From positions 124,001 to 188,000 of the forward strand of contig NZ_AOHO01000063.1 of assembly GCF_000342005.1 (NCBI RefSeq): a stretch of 64,000 bases of DNA. Reading direction: 5' to 3'. The position numbers were made by a program, and so were the translations under genes. Positions 34,295-42,167 of the stretch are shown here, piece after piece. The notes beneath the pieces were generated by a model. That model made no database searches and was not told the origin of the DNA. It saw only the letters and a program-made list of their open reading frames with translations. The DNA comes from Amycolatopsis decaplanina DSM 44594 (lineage in GTDB: Bacteria; Actinomycetota; Actinomycetes; Mycobacteriales; Pseudonocardiaceae). The first letter of the stretch is position 1. Each line of letters opens with the position of its first letter.

Positions 34295-35047
34295 TCAAGC
34301 GTCCCTTCGATGCGTGATCATCAGCCCGGCCGCATAAATAATCACGCAGATGCCGCCGAAATAGGCCAAATAGCCCCACGGCCCCAACGGCGGTTCGAGT
34401 TTCAGCATCGAAACCGTCAGATCCGGCCCCGAAAACTGATTCGCCGCGAAGAACGGCATCCACTGGTAGATGTCGTCGCCCACTTTCGGGATCAGCATGA
34501 CGAGGCCCTCGATCAACTGCGTCCAGGCCAACGCGAACCCGAGCGCGAACGCGGGGCTGCGGAACAGCAGTCCGAGGCCGACGCCGAGCAGACCGGTCAG
34601 GAAGAAGGTCAGCCCCTGGCCTGCCACCGCGCGCCAGTCGGCGCCCGAGGCCAGGCCCAGGTCGGCGGCCGGTTTGATCAGATACGCGACCGCCCACGAG
34701 CCGAAGCCCACCAGCAGCCCGATCAGCCCGGAGAACACCCCGACGACGGCGCCCTTCGCCAGCAGGGCGGGCACGCGCGAGGGCACAGCCTGGAAGGTGA
34801 GCTTCATCGTGCCCCAGTTGAACTCCGTCGCCGCCGCGAGGAGGGCGAGGACCAGCACCACGGTGCGGCCGAGCGCGCTGGCGACCTGGGTCGAGTTGAC
34901 GCCGGTCTGGCCTTCGATCGGCACGAAGCCGAAGAACAACGCGGTGTAGGCGAGCGCGACCACGACCGCGATTCCGGCGCACCACCAGGGGGCGCGCGTG
35001 CTCAGCAGCTTGATCCGCTCCGCGCGGAGCATGTTCGCCGCGGTCAT
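34295..35047 (-). CDS. ABC-2 type permease, exporter pair 1
   Basis: 250 aa with six hydrophobic helices; begins NMLRAERIKLLSTRAPWW, the usual cytoplasmic lead of BcrB/NatB-like ABC-2 permeases, and ends with a basic tail. ATG at 35047 overlaps the stop of its ATPase by 4 bp. Similar in sequence and spacing to the permease at 36113, so the two pairs arose by duplication. Exports an unknown substrate. Confidence 0.85.
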   Translation of the reverse strand: MTAANMLRAERIKLLSTRAPWWCAGIAVVVALAYTALFFGFVPIEGQTGVNSTQVASALGRTVVLVLALLAAATEFNWGTMKLTFQAVPSRVPALLAKGAVVGVFSGLIGLLVGFGSWAVAYLIKPAADLGLASGADWRAVAGQGLTFFLTGLLGVGLGLLFRSPAFALGFALAWTQLIEGLVMLIPKVGDDIYQWMPFFAANQFSGPDLTVSMLKLEPPLGPWGYLAYFGGICVIIYAAGLMITHRRDA

Positions 35048-35961
35048 CGGGCCACCTCCGGTACGCCGGCGCCGTATTCGACCGCCTCGGCGGTGAGTTG
35101 CATGTACGCCTGTTCGAGCGAGCCGGTGAGCGGCTTCAGCTCGTGAAGGGTCGCGCCCGCGGCGAACGCGAGTTCGCCGATGTCGTCGCTGTCCATTTCG
35201 GACACGACGAGCGCGCCGTCCTCCTCGCGGAAGTCGGCACCCTTCTCGGTCAGCGCCGTCCGCAGCTCGGGCAGGTGCGGGCTGCGGACCCGCACGCCGA
35301 GGCCCTTCGCCCGGCCGATGAAGTCCTCCATCGTGCCCTGGTAGATCAGCTTCCCCCGGCCGATCACGACGAGGTCCTGCGCGGTCTGCGCCATCTCCGG
35401 CAGCAGATGGCTGGACACGAACACGGTGCGCCCCTCGGCGGCGAGCGCGTGCATCAGCTTCCTGATCCACACGATGCCCTCGGGGTCGAGCCCGTTGACC
35501 GGTTCGTCGAACAGCAGCACCCGGGGGTCGCCCAGCAGCGCCGTGGCGATCCCGAGCCGCTGCGACATCCCGAGCGAGAATTGCCCGGCCCGTTTGCGGG
35601 CGACCGATTCCAGTCCGACCAGCCGGAGCACCTCGTCGACCCGGTTGTCCGGCAGGCCGTTGGTCGCGGCGATCCACCGGAGGTGCTCGCGGGCGGTGCG
35701 GCCGGGGTGCCGCCAGGTGGCGTCGATCATGCCGCCGACCGTCCGAAGTGGATCACGCAGTTCCCGGTAGGCCTTGCCTTCGATCGTCACCGAGCCCGAC
35801 GTGGGGCTGTCGAGTCCGAGCATCATCCGCATGGTGGTGGACTTGCCCGCCCCGTTCGGGCCGAGGAACCCCGTCACCCGCCCCGCTTCGGCGGTGAAAG
35901 AAAGGTCGTCTACGGCGACTTTGTCGCCGTAGCGTTTCGTGAGTTCGGTGGCCTCGATCAT
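35044..35961 (-). CDS. ABC transporter ATP-binding protein, exporter pair 1
   Basis: 305 aa BcrA/CcmA-type ATPase: Walker A GPNGAGKSTT, signature FSLGMSQRLGIATALL (LGMSQ replaces LSGGQ, typical of this subfamily), Walker B VLLFDEPVNGLD, H-loop VSSHLL. The C-terminal ~90 residues form the subfamily accessory domain ending PLTGSLEQAYMQLT. ATG start. Strong likeness to the ATPase at 36874. Confidence 0.9.
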   Translation of the reverse strand: MIEATELTKRYGDKVAVDDLSFTAEAGRVTGFLGPNGAGKSTTMRMMLGLDSPTSGSVTIEGKAYRELRDPLRTVGGMIDATWRHPGRTAREHLRWIAATNGLPDNRVDEVLRLVGLESVARKRAGQFSLGMSQRLGIATALLGDPRVLLFDEPVNGLDPEGIVWIRKLMHALAAEGRTVFVSSHLLPEMAQTAQDLVVIGRGKLIYQGTMEDFIGRAKGLGVRVRSPHLPELRTALTEKGADFREEDGALVVSEMDSDDIGELAFAAGATLHELKPLTGSLEQAYMQLTAEAVEYGAGVPEVAR

Positions 35962-36058
35962 CGGCCCTCCCTCCGGTGGATGCCGACCTTACCAACGGGG
36001 AAAGGACCGGGCTGCCCCCCGATAGGCGGCCCGGTCCCTGTTCCCCTTTTCCCCGTCG

Positions 36059-36092
36059 CCGGACGCCTCGCTCCCCCGAGTGAGGCGTCCGG
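36059..36092 (-). terminator. Terminator of exporter pair 2
   Basis: 15-bp stem (CCGGACGCCTCGCTC with GAGTGAGGCGTCCGG, one G-T type mismatch) and a 4-nt loop just after the permease stop; a second stem GGACCGGGC/GCCCGGTCC lies at 36004-36037. Confidence 0.7.
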
Positions 36093-36112
36093 CTTTCTCC
36101 CTGTGGAAGTCC

Positions 36113-36844
36113 TTACGCGTCGCGCTTGTCCGCGACGACCAGCGAGATGGCCAGCAGCACCAGCGCGAATCCGGCGAAGTAGGCCAGCGACCCGGCCTGG
36201 CTCAACGGCGCGTCCGCCATGGCGCGACCCGAACCGGTGAGGAACCGGTCTGCGACGTGGAACGGCATCCAGTCGTAGATGTCCCTGCCGATCTTCGGGA
36301 TGAGCTGGATCAGGTTCTCCACCGCGAGGGTGTAGATCAGCAGGAGCGAGATGGCGCCGGCGCTCTGCCGGATCAGGACGCCGACGGCGACCGCGATCAC
36401 CGAGGCGAGGGCGAACACCAGGCCGACCCCGGCGACGTTGATCCACTCCGCGGTGGTGTTCAGCATGAGGTCTTCCGGCCGCATGGCCGAGGCGAGACCC
36501 CAGGCGGCGAACGCGGCGATCTCGCCGACCACGAGCGAGAGCAGCGCGACGACGCCGGTCTTCGCCAGCAGCGCCGCCTTGCGGTTCGGCACGGCCTGGA
36601 AGGTGGTGCGGATGGTGCCGAAGCGATACTCGGTGGTCACCGAAAGCGCGGCCAGCACCATGATCACGGTCATACCGAAGACGTAGCCGAACTGGGAGTT
36701 CGAGACGTCGGTGAATTCACCCGTCGGGGCGGCCCCGGCGAAGATGGCGGCGAAGCCGATCACGACCGCGAGGGTGATCAGCGCGCACCACCACGGTGAG
36801 CGTGTGGTGAACAGCTTGATGCGTTCCACAGCGAGCAGAGTCAT
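36113..36844 (-). CDS. ABC-2 type permease, exporter pair 2
   Basis: 243 aa, six helices, begins LAVERIKLFTTRSPWWCAL and ends VADKRDA, closely paralleling the permease at 34295. The conserved TTEYRFGTIRTTFQAVPNR loop aligns with TEFNWGTMKLTFQAVPSR of the paralogue. ATG start with AGGAAAG upstream, 29 bp after the ATPase stop. Substrate unknown. Confidence 0.85.
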   Translation of the reverse strand: MTLLAVERIKLFTTRSPWWCALITLAVVIGFAAIFAGAAPTGEFTDVSNSQFGYVFGMTVIMVLAALSVTTEYRFGTIRTTFQAVPNRKAALLAKTGVVALLSLVVGEIAAFAAWGLASAMRPEDLMLNTTAEWINVAGVGLVFALASVIAVAVGVLIRQSAGAISLLLIYTLAVENLIQLIPKIGRDIYDWMPFHVADRFLTGSGRAMADAPLSQAGSLAYFAGFALVLLAISLVVADKRDA

Positions 36845-36873
36845 GGCTTTTCTTTCCTCAGAAGAGTGAGTGG

Positions 36874-37812
36874 CTACTGGGCGGCGGCGACCACTTCGGC
36901 GGCTTCGGCTTCGAGACCGGTGTGGTACTCGACCGAGTCGCCGGTGATCTGCATGAAGGCCTGCTCCAGGGAGCCGGTCTGCGGGCTGAGCTCGTGCAGC
37001 ACGATCTGGTTCGCCGCGGCGATCTCGCCGATCTTTTCACTGTCCAAACCGGACACCACGAGCGATTTGTCGACGTCGGTGACCTGGGCGCTCGCCTGCG
37101 TCAGCGCGGCGCGCAGCGCGGGCAGCTGCGGCGACCGGACCTTGACCGTGTTCTCGGCGGCCCGTGCCACGAAGTCCTCGGTGGAGGACTGGGAGATCAG
37201 CTGCCCCTTGCCGATCACGACCAGATGGCTCGCGGTCAGCGCCATCTCCGAAAGAAGGTGCGAGGAAACGAAGACCGTGCGGCCTTCGCCGGCCAGCCGG
37301 TGCATGAACTTCCGGATCCAGAGGATGCCCTCGGGGTCGAGGCCGTTGACCGGCTCGTCGAAGAGGAGGACCTCTGGGTCACCCAGCAGCGCGGCCGCGA
37401 TCCCCAGTCGCTGCGACATGCCGAGGGAGAACCCTCCGGCGCGCTTTCCGGCGACGCTGGTGAGCCCGACGATCTCGAGCACCTCGTCGACCCGGCCCGC
37501 CGGGATCTTGTTGGATTTCGCCATCCACTGCAGATGCGCCCGCGCGGACCGGTTGGGGTGCACCCATTTGGCGTCCAGCAGCGCGCCGACCGTCCGCAGC
37601 GGTTCCTTCAGTTCGCGGTAGAGCTTGCCCCCGATGCGCACCTGGCCGGAGGTCGGATTGTCCAGGCCGAGGATCATCCGCATGGTCGTCGACTTGCCCG
37701 CCCCGTTGGGGCCGAGGAACCCGGTGACCTCTCCCGCCGCGACGGAGAAGGAAAGGTTGTTCACCGCCAGTGTCTTGCCGTACCGCTTGGTGAGGCCCGC
37801 TGCCTCGATCAT
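36874..37812 (-). CDS. ABC transporter ATP-binding protein, exporter pair 2
   Basis: 312 aa from ATG at 37812 (MIEAAGLTKRYGKTLAVNNLSF). Walker A GPNGAGKSTT, LGMSQ signature, Walker B LLFDEPVNGLD, H-loop VSSHLL and the same C-terminal PQTGSLEQAFMQIT end as its paralogue. The open frame continues upstream to 38187 but that part is out of character. GGGGAG precedes the start. The divergent TetR gene is 190 bp away and could co-regulate it. Confidence 0.9.
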   Translation of the reverse strand: MIEAAGLTKRYGKTLAVNNLSFSVAAGEVTGFLGPNGAGKSTTMRMILGLDNPTSGQVRIGGKLYRELKEPLRTVGALLDAKWVHPNRSARAHLQWMAKSNKIPAGRVDEVLEIVGLTSVAGKRAGGFSLGMSQRLGIAAALLGDPEVLLFDEPVNGLDPEGILWIRKFMHRLAGEGRTVFVSSHLLSEMALTASHLVVIGKGQLISQSSTEDFVARAAENTVKVRSPQLPALRAALTQASAQVTDVDKSLVVSGLDSEKIGEIAAANQIVLHELSPQTGSLEQAFMQITGDSVEYHTGLEAEAAEVVAAAQ

Positions 37813-37959
37813 GTCTGCTCCCCTCGGCGACTGCGAGAACAATCGTCGTCCATGTGGGTGGCCGAGCGCGTCATCCTGAGGTGCCAACCTGGTACCCGAC
37901 CTGAGATGTAGCTTGCCGTCTTCCGGCGGCGTACGCGATCGGTGATACCCCTGAGAGTG

Positions 37960-37994
37960 ACCCTGATTCACCAGGGTTAATGAACCATGGTTCA
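37960..37994. promoter_or_regulatory. Two adjacent palindromes: candidate TetR operators
   Basis: TGAACCATGGTTCA (37981-37994) is a perfect 14-bp palindrome ending 8 bp before the TetR start; ACCCTG-N6-CAGGGT (37960-37977) lies just upstream. Both fit dimeric repressor sites in the divergent promoter region. Confidence 0.6.
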
Positions 37995-38002
37995 ATAATC
38001 GC

Positions 38003-38581
38003 ATGGCGAGGCCCCGCAGCATCACCGACGAACGACTGCTCACCGCGGCGGGGACCGTGATCGGCATGGTCGGCCCGGGTTTCACGCTGGCCCAGGTGGC
38101 GGCGGAAGCCGGGGTGGCGGTCGGCACCGTCGCCCAGCGGTTCGGTTCGAAAAACGGCCTCCTGCAGGCGCTGAGCCGGTTGAACACGCGGTCCGTCGTG
38201 GGGCTGATGCGGGAATGCGGAGAACTGGCCGATCCCGTGGAAGGCCTTCGCGCGGCGGTCGTCGTTATCTACGAGGGCTTGGGGACGGCGGAAACCGCGG
38301 CGAACCATCTCGGACAACTGGGGGTGGACATCGGCGATCCGGGCCTCCGTGCCCTGCTGGGTGAGCATTTCGCCGCCGTGGAAGCGGAACTGCGGCGGCT
38401 GACGCGGGTCGCGGCGCGTGACCTGCCGGGCGCGCCGGGGGTCGTCCGTGCGGCGCGAGTGCTGCTGGGGGTGGCGAACGGGGCCGCGCTGGATTGGTCG
38501 ATCCGGCCGAGGGGCCGGATCGTCGACCGGGTGGGGCAAGACGTGGACGCGGTGCTGACCGCGTGGAAAGGAGTGTCCTGA
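38003..38581 (+). CDS. TetR-family transcriptional regulator
   Basis: 192 aa. N-terminal HTH with FTLAQVAAEAGVAVGTVAQRFGSKNGLLQAL, then an all-helical ligand domain. It ends 1 bp before the SDR gene, so the two are co-transcribed and the repressor probably responds to the SDR substrate or a related compound. Two palindromes lie at its promoter. ATG start without a clear Shine-Dalgarno. Confidence 0.87.
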   Translation: MARPRSITDERLLTAAGTVIGMVGPGFTLAQVAAEAGVAVGTVAQRFGSKNGLLQALSRLNTRSVVGLMRECGELADPVEGLRAAVVVIYEGLGTAETAANHLGQLGVDIGDPGLRALLGEHFAAVEAELRRLTRVAARDLPGAPGVVRAARVLLGVANGAALDWSIRPRGRIVDRVGQDVDAVLTAWKGVS

Positions 38582-39493
38582 ATGGACCGGAAAGTGGCCG
38601 TCGTCACGGGGGCGACGCGCGGATGTGGCCGGGCGATCGCGGTGGAGCTGGGCAGGCTCGGCTGGACGGTGTTCGTCACCGGCCGCACGACGAGGGACCG
38701 GCAGTCGCCGATGAAGCGGTCGGAGACGATCGAGGACACCGCGGAGCTCGTCGACGCCGCGGGCGGCTGGGGGATCCCCGTCCGCACCGACTTCACCGAA
38801 GTGTCCGATGTGGACGCGCTGAAGGCGCGGATCGAGTCCGAAGTGGACGGCCGGATCGACCTGCTGGTCGACGACGTCTGGGGCGGCGACCCGTTCGCGG
38901 ACTTCGACGGGGCGTACTGGAACTCCAGCCTCGACGACGCGCTCACGCTGGTGCACAACGCGATCGACACGCACCTGATCGCGTTGCACCGGCTGCTGCC
39001 GCTGGTCGTCCGGCAGGAGGGCGGACTCGTCATCGAGGTCACCGACGGCGACCACGACGAGTACGTCGGCGCGGGAATCCCGTATTTCCTCGCGAAATGC
39101 GGGATCCGCGCGATCGGCAGGGCACTCGGCGTCGAACTGAAGAAGTACGACTGCGTCGGCATGACCGTCACGCCGGGTTTCCTGCGGTCGGAGGCGATGC
39201 TCGACTACTTCGGGGTCACCGAGGAGACCTGGCGTGACGCGGTGGGCAAGGCCGCCCCGGTCGACTTCGCCATCTCGGAGACCCCGGCGCTGCTCGGGCG
39301 CGGGGTCGCGAAGCTGGCGACCGACCCGCAGGTCTCGCGGTTCGCGGGCAAGACGCTGGCGTCGTGGACGCTGATGAACGAGTACGGCCTGACCGACGTC
39401 GACGGCTCGCGTCCCGACTTCGGCAAGTGGATGGCCGAAGTCCGGGACAAGGGCAAGGACCCGGAGACGGCCGACCACTCCCTCTACCGCTGA
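38582..39493 (+). CDS. Short-chain dehydrogenase/reductase, DHRS1-like
   Basis: 303 aa, longer than classical SDRs. TGATRGCG (9-16) binds NAD(P); the NNAG position reads LLVDDVWGG, a feature of this extended DHRS1-like group; Tyr/Lys pair in PYFLAKCG. The C-terminal extension (about 240-303) is Asp/Gly-rich and of unknown role. Probably reduces a carbonyl compound whose presence relieves the TetR protein upstream. Confidence 0.82.
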   Translation: MDRKVAVVTGATRGCGRAIAVELGRLGWTVFVTGRTTRDRQSPMKRSETIEDTAELVDAAGGWGIPVRTDFTEVSDVDALKARIESEVDGRIDLLVDDVWGGDPFADFDGAYWNSSLDDALTLVHNAIDTHLIALHRLLPLVVRQEGGLVIEVTDGDHDEYVGAGIPYFLAKCGIRAIGRALGVELKKYDCVGMTVTPGFLRSEAMLDYFGVTEETWRDAVGKAAPVDFAISETPALLGRGVAKLATDPQVSRFAGKTLASWTLMNEYGLTDVDGSRPDFGKWMAEVRDKGKDPETADHSLYR

Positions 39494-39499
39494 GGCCGG

Positions 39500-39533
39500 G
39501 CTGGCCGGGGAGAGCTACTTCTTCCCGGCCAGC
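39500..39533. terminator. Bidirectional terminator, convergent SDR and VOC genes
   Basis: Perfect 10-bp stem GCTGGCCGGG / CCCGGCCAGC with a 14-nt loop; the right arm covers the last codons of the VOC gene. Confidence 0.6.
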
Positions 39534-39928
39534 ACGTCCAGGTAGTGCTGGTTGAACATGACGCCGAGGACGTTGCCGAACGGGTCGACGACGGCCGCGG
39601 TCACGAAGCCCGGCCCGCGCTCGATGATCGGCTCGTATTCCTTCGCGCCCTTCTCCAGCAACTTCGCGAAGGCGTCCTCGACGTTGTCGACGGCCCAGTT
39701 CGCGATGGCCCCACAGGGTCCGGGCTGGGCCAGTGACGGCCGGAAGTCGCCGCGGACCAGGCCGAACTCGTGCTGGTAGTCGCCGATCCGGAATTCGACG
39801 TACGCCGGCGTCCCGTCGGGACCGTTGCGGACTAAGTACGGCTCGATCCCGAAGAGGTCGGAGTACCACTCGATCGCGGCGGTCAGGTCGTCGGCGTAGA
39901 ACGTGGTGGTGGTGAGACCTCGCAGCAT
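39515..39928 (-). CDS. VOC-superfamily protein (glyoxalase/bleomycin-resistance fold)
   Basis: 137 aa, paired beta-alpha-beta-beta-beta modules: LTTTTFYADDLTAAIEWYSDLFGIEPYLV and VDNVEDAFAKLLEKGAKEYEPI...VVDPFGNVLGVMFN. Such proteins are metal-dependent isomerases, dioxygenases or drug-binding proteins; the function is not predictable. ATG at 39928 chosen for the GGAGAAGGAA ribosome site; the frame extends upstream 11 codons. Confidence 0.85.
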   Translation of the reverse strand: MLRGLTTTTFYADDLTAAIEWYSDLFGIEPYLVRNGPDGTPAYVEFRIGDYQHEFGLVRGDFRPSLAQPGPCGAIANWAVDNVEDAFAKLLEKGAKEYEPIIERGPGFVTAAVVDPFGNVLGVMFNQHYLDVLAGKK

Positions 39929-39983
39929 TTCCTTCTCCTCAGGTAGTGGCTCTGAAGACAAGGATCCGCCGCAAAGTGCTCAC

Positions 39984-40150
39984 CGAATGACCACTTTTCC
40001 GAACTCGCGTGTTCGGAGACCGATCACGCGTGCTTGGAGGCGGAACACACCCGAGCCGATTCCGCACCGTGTGTTCCGGCGAGAATCACGCTTGATCCGG
40101 CTCCAAGCACGTGTGTTCCGGCTGGAAGCACGAATGACCACTTTTCCGAA
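39984..40150. repeat. Degenerate 21-22-bp-period array framed by 20-bp direct repeats
   Basis: CGAATGACCACTTTTCCGAA occurs at 39984-40003 and again, identically, at 40131-40150. Between them six degenerate units with CACGCG/CACGTG/CGTGTG cores (GATCACGCGTG, GTGTTCCGGC, CACGTGTGTTCC) repeat about every 21-22 bp. Fills the gap between the response regulator's end and the VOC promoter. Related to the arrays at 24758 and 54592. Confidence 0.75.
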
Positions 40151-40156
40151 GAGATC

Positions 40157-40813
40157 TCAGGTGACCCCGGGGCGCGCCAGACCGGTCTCGTAGGCGAGCA
40201 CCACGGCCTGCACCCGGTCGCGCAGATCCAGTTTGGACAGGATCCGCCCGACATGTGTCTTCACCGTCGCCTCGGACAAGAACAGCGTCTCGGCGATCTC
40301 CAGGTTCGAGAGGCCCTTCGCGATCAGCACGAGCACCTCCCGCTCCCGTTCGGTGAGGACGTCGAGCTCGGCCGCGTCCCGCATCGGCTTCCCGCCGCCG
40401 CCGACGAACCGGTCGAGCAGCCGCCGGGTCACCGACGGCGAGACCACGGCGTCGCCCGAAGCGACCGCCCGCAGCGCCGACACCAGGTGATCCGGCTGCG
40501 TGTCCTTCAGCAGGAACCCGCTCGCCCCGCCCTGCAACGCCGAGTAGACGTACTCGTCCAGGTCGAACGTCGTCATCACGAGGACCCGCGCCGTTCCGGC
40601 CTCGACGATCCGCTTCGTCGCCTCGACCCCGTCCAGCACCGGCATCCGGACGTCCATCAGCACGACGTCCGGCCGCAGTTCCTCCGCCATGCGGATGGCC
40701 TGCGCGCCGTCACCCGCCTCGCCGACGACATCGATGTCCGCCTGCGCGCCCAGGACCATCCGGAACCCGACGCGCATCAATTCCTGGTCGTCGACGACCA
40801 CCACCCGTATCAC
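40157..40813 (-). CDS. NarL/LuxR-family response regulator
   Basis: 218 aa. Receiver with Asp54 (VVLMDVRMPV) and FLLKDTQPD, LuxR HTH at the end (LTEREREVLVLIAKGLSNLEIAETLFLSEATVKTH). Overlaps the end of the kinase gene at 40810 by 4 bp. No obvious target gene is next to it except the VOC gene downstream. Related to, but distinct from, the regulator at 26934. Confidence 0.9.
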   Translation of the reverse strand: MIRVVVVDDQELMRVGFRMVLGAQADIDVVGEAGDGAQAIRMAEELRPDVVLMDVRMPVLDGVEATKRIVEAGTARVLVMTTFDLDEYVYSALQGGASGFLLKDTQPDHLVSALRAVASGDAVVSPSVTRRLLDRFVGGGGKPMRDAAELDVLTEREREVLVLIAKGLSNLEIAETLFLSEATVKTHVGRILSKLDLRDRVQAVVLAYETGLARPGVT

Positions 40814-42039
40814 GTCGCCAACCTAACCGGGAGCCTCGCGTGCACCTGCCACCCTCCACCGGGAGCGGGGCCGACCTCCAGCGTGCCGCCGAAGACGTTC
40901 GCCCGTTCCCGCATTCCGATCAATCCGTTCCCACCGGGGACGGTGAGCTTCCGCGGCCCCGGCGGCGCGGTGTGCGACGCCGTCTTCGCCGCCGTGGGCA
41001 CCAGCTGTTTCGCGCGGCCGGCGCCGTCGTCGGTGACCCGGACGTCGATCACGTCCGCCTCCCGGCGCACCAGCACCTCCGCCTGCGCGCCCTGTCCGGC
41101 GTGTTTCAGCGTGTTCGTCAGCGACTCCTGCACGATCCGGTACACCCCGAGCGAGACACCGGCGGGCAGCCCGGCCAGCGCGTCGGACCCGATCGCCAAG
41201 GTCACCGGCACCCCCGCCTGGCGGATCCGGTCCGCGAGGTCGGTCAGGGCGCTGGCGTCCGGCTGCGGCACACGCGGCTCGTCGTCACCGTCGCTGCGGA
41301 GCACGTCCAGCAGCCGCCGCAGTTCGGCGAGCGCGCCGCGCCCGGTCTCCGAAATCGTCTGCAAGGCCCGCTTCGCCATCTCGGGATTCCCGTCGACCGC
41401 GTAGGACGCGCCGTCGGCCTGCACGACCATCACGCTCACCGCGTGCGCCACGACGTCGTGCAGCTCACGGGCGATCCGTCCGCGTTCCTCGCCGACGGCG
41501 ATCCTGGTCGCCTGGTCCCGTTCCGTCTCAAGCAGATGCAACCTGGCTTCCACCTCCTCGTGATAGGCGCGCCTCGCGCCGGCGAACTCGCCGAGCGTCC
41601 AGCACAGCGCGGCGGAGAAGACACCGATGATCGCCAGCACCCACACGTCCTCCGGCGGGTCGGCCCACAGCTGGATGCCCGAGGTCACGAAGGTCGCCAG
41701 CAGGTACAGCAGCCCCTGCTTGCGTCCGACGTAGACCAGCACCGAGTAGATGCTGATGACCACCGCGAACGCACTGGCCGCGCCCAGCTCCAGCGCCCCG
41801 TGCGGGATGCCGATCACCAGCAGCAGATACGCCGACCACAGCGTTGCCTTCCGCCGGAAGACCAGCGGGGCGACCATCGCGATGTCCAGCGGAACGACCA
41901 CGTACCAGGGCGGCACCGCGACTTCCGTCGTCTCGACCGCCGCCACGTAGAACAGCAGGTCGGTCAGCAACAGGACGACGGCGATGAGACTGTCCCCCGC
42001 CATGGGGTGGGCACGCATCCAGAGGCTCAACCGTCGCAC
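40810..42039 (-). CDS. Sensor histidine kinase (HisKA_3)
   Basis: 409 aa. Five or six membrane helices in the first ~150 residues, then a coiled coil, the phospho-acceptor His in RIARELHDVVAHAVSVMVVQ, and the HATPase domain (YRIVQESLTNTLKHA, VTDDGAG, NGLIGMRERA). A short Ala/Pro/Lys insertion precedes the G2 box. GTG start at 42039 with TAGTGT 6 nt upstream, so translation is probably leaderless. Operon with the response regulator; signal unknown. Confidence 0.88.
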   Translation of the reverse strand: MRRLSLWMRAHPMAGDSLIAVVLLLTDLLFYVAAVETTEVAVPPWYVVVPLDIAMVAPLVFRRKATLWSAYLLLVIGIPHGALELGAASAFAVVISIYSVLVYVGRKQGLLYLLATFVTSGIQLWADPPEDVWVLAIIGVFSAALCWTLGEFAGARRAYHEEVEARLHLLETERDQATRIAVGEERGRIARELHDVVAHAVSVMVVQADGASYAVDGNPEMAKRALQTISETGRGALAELRRLLDVLRSDGDDEPRVPQPDASALTDLADRIRQAGVPVTLAIGSDALAGLPAGVSLGVYRIVQESLTNTLKHAGQGAQAEVLVRREADVIDVRVTDDGAGRAKQLVPTAAKTASHTAPPGPRKLTVPGGNGLIGMRERANVFGGTLEVGPAPGGGWQVHARLPVRLAT

Positions 42040-42167
42040 CTGGTAACACTATGTCGGCCCGGGCCGCCCGCGCGTCGGTCGCCGGTACCACCTTCGGTGC
42101 GACCCGAGGATGAGTGGCATGGCACGATTCTCCTCGGCGTGCTCGACGACTGGGAGGGGTGGGCGCC

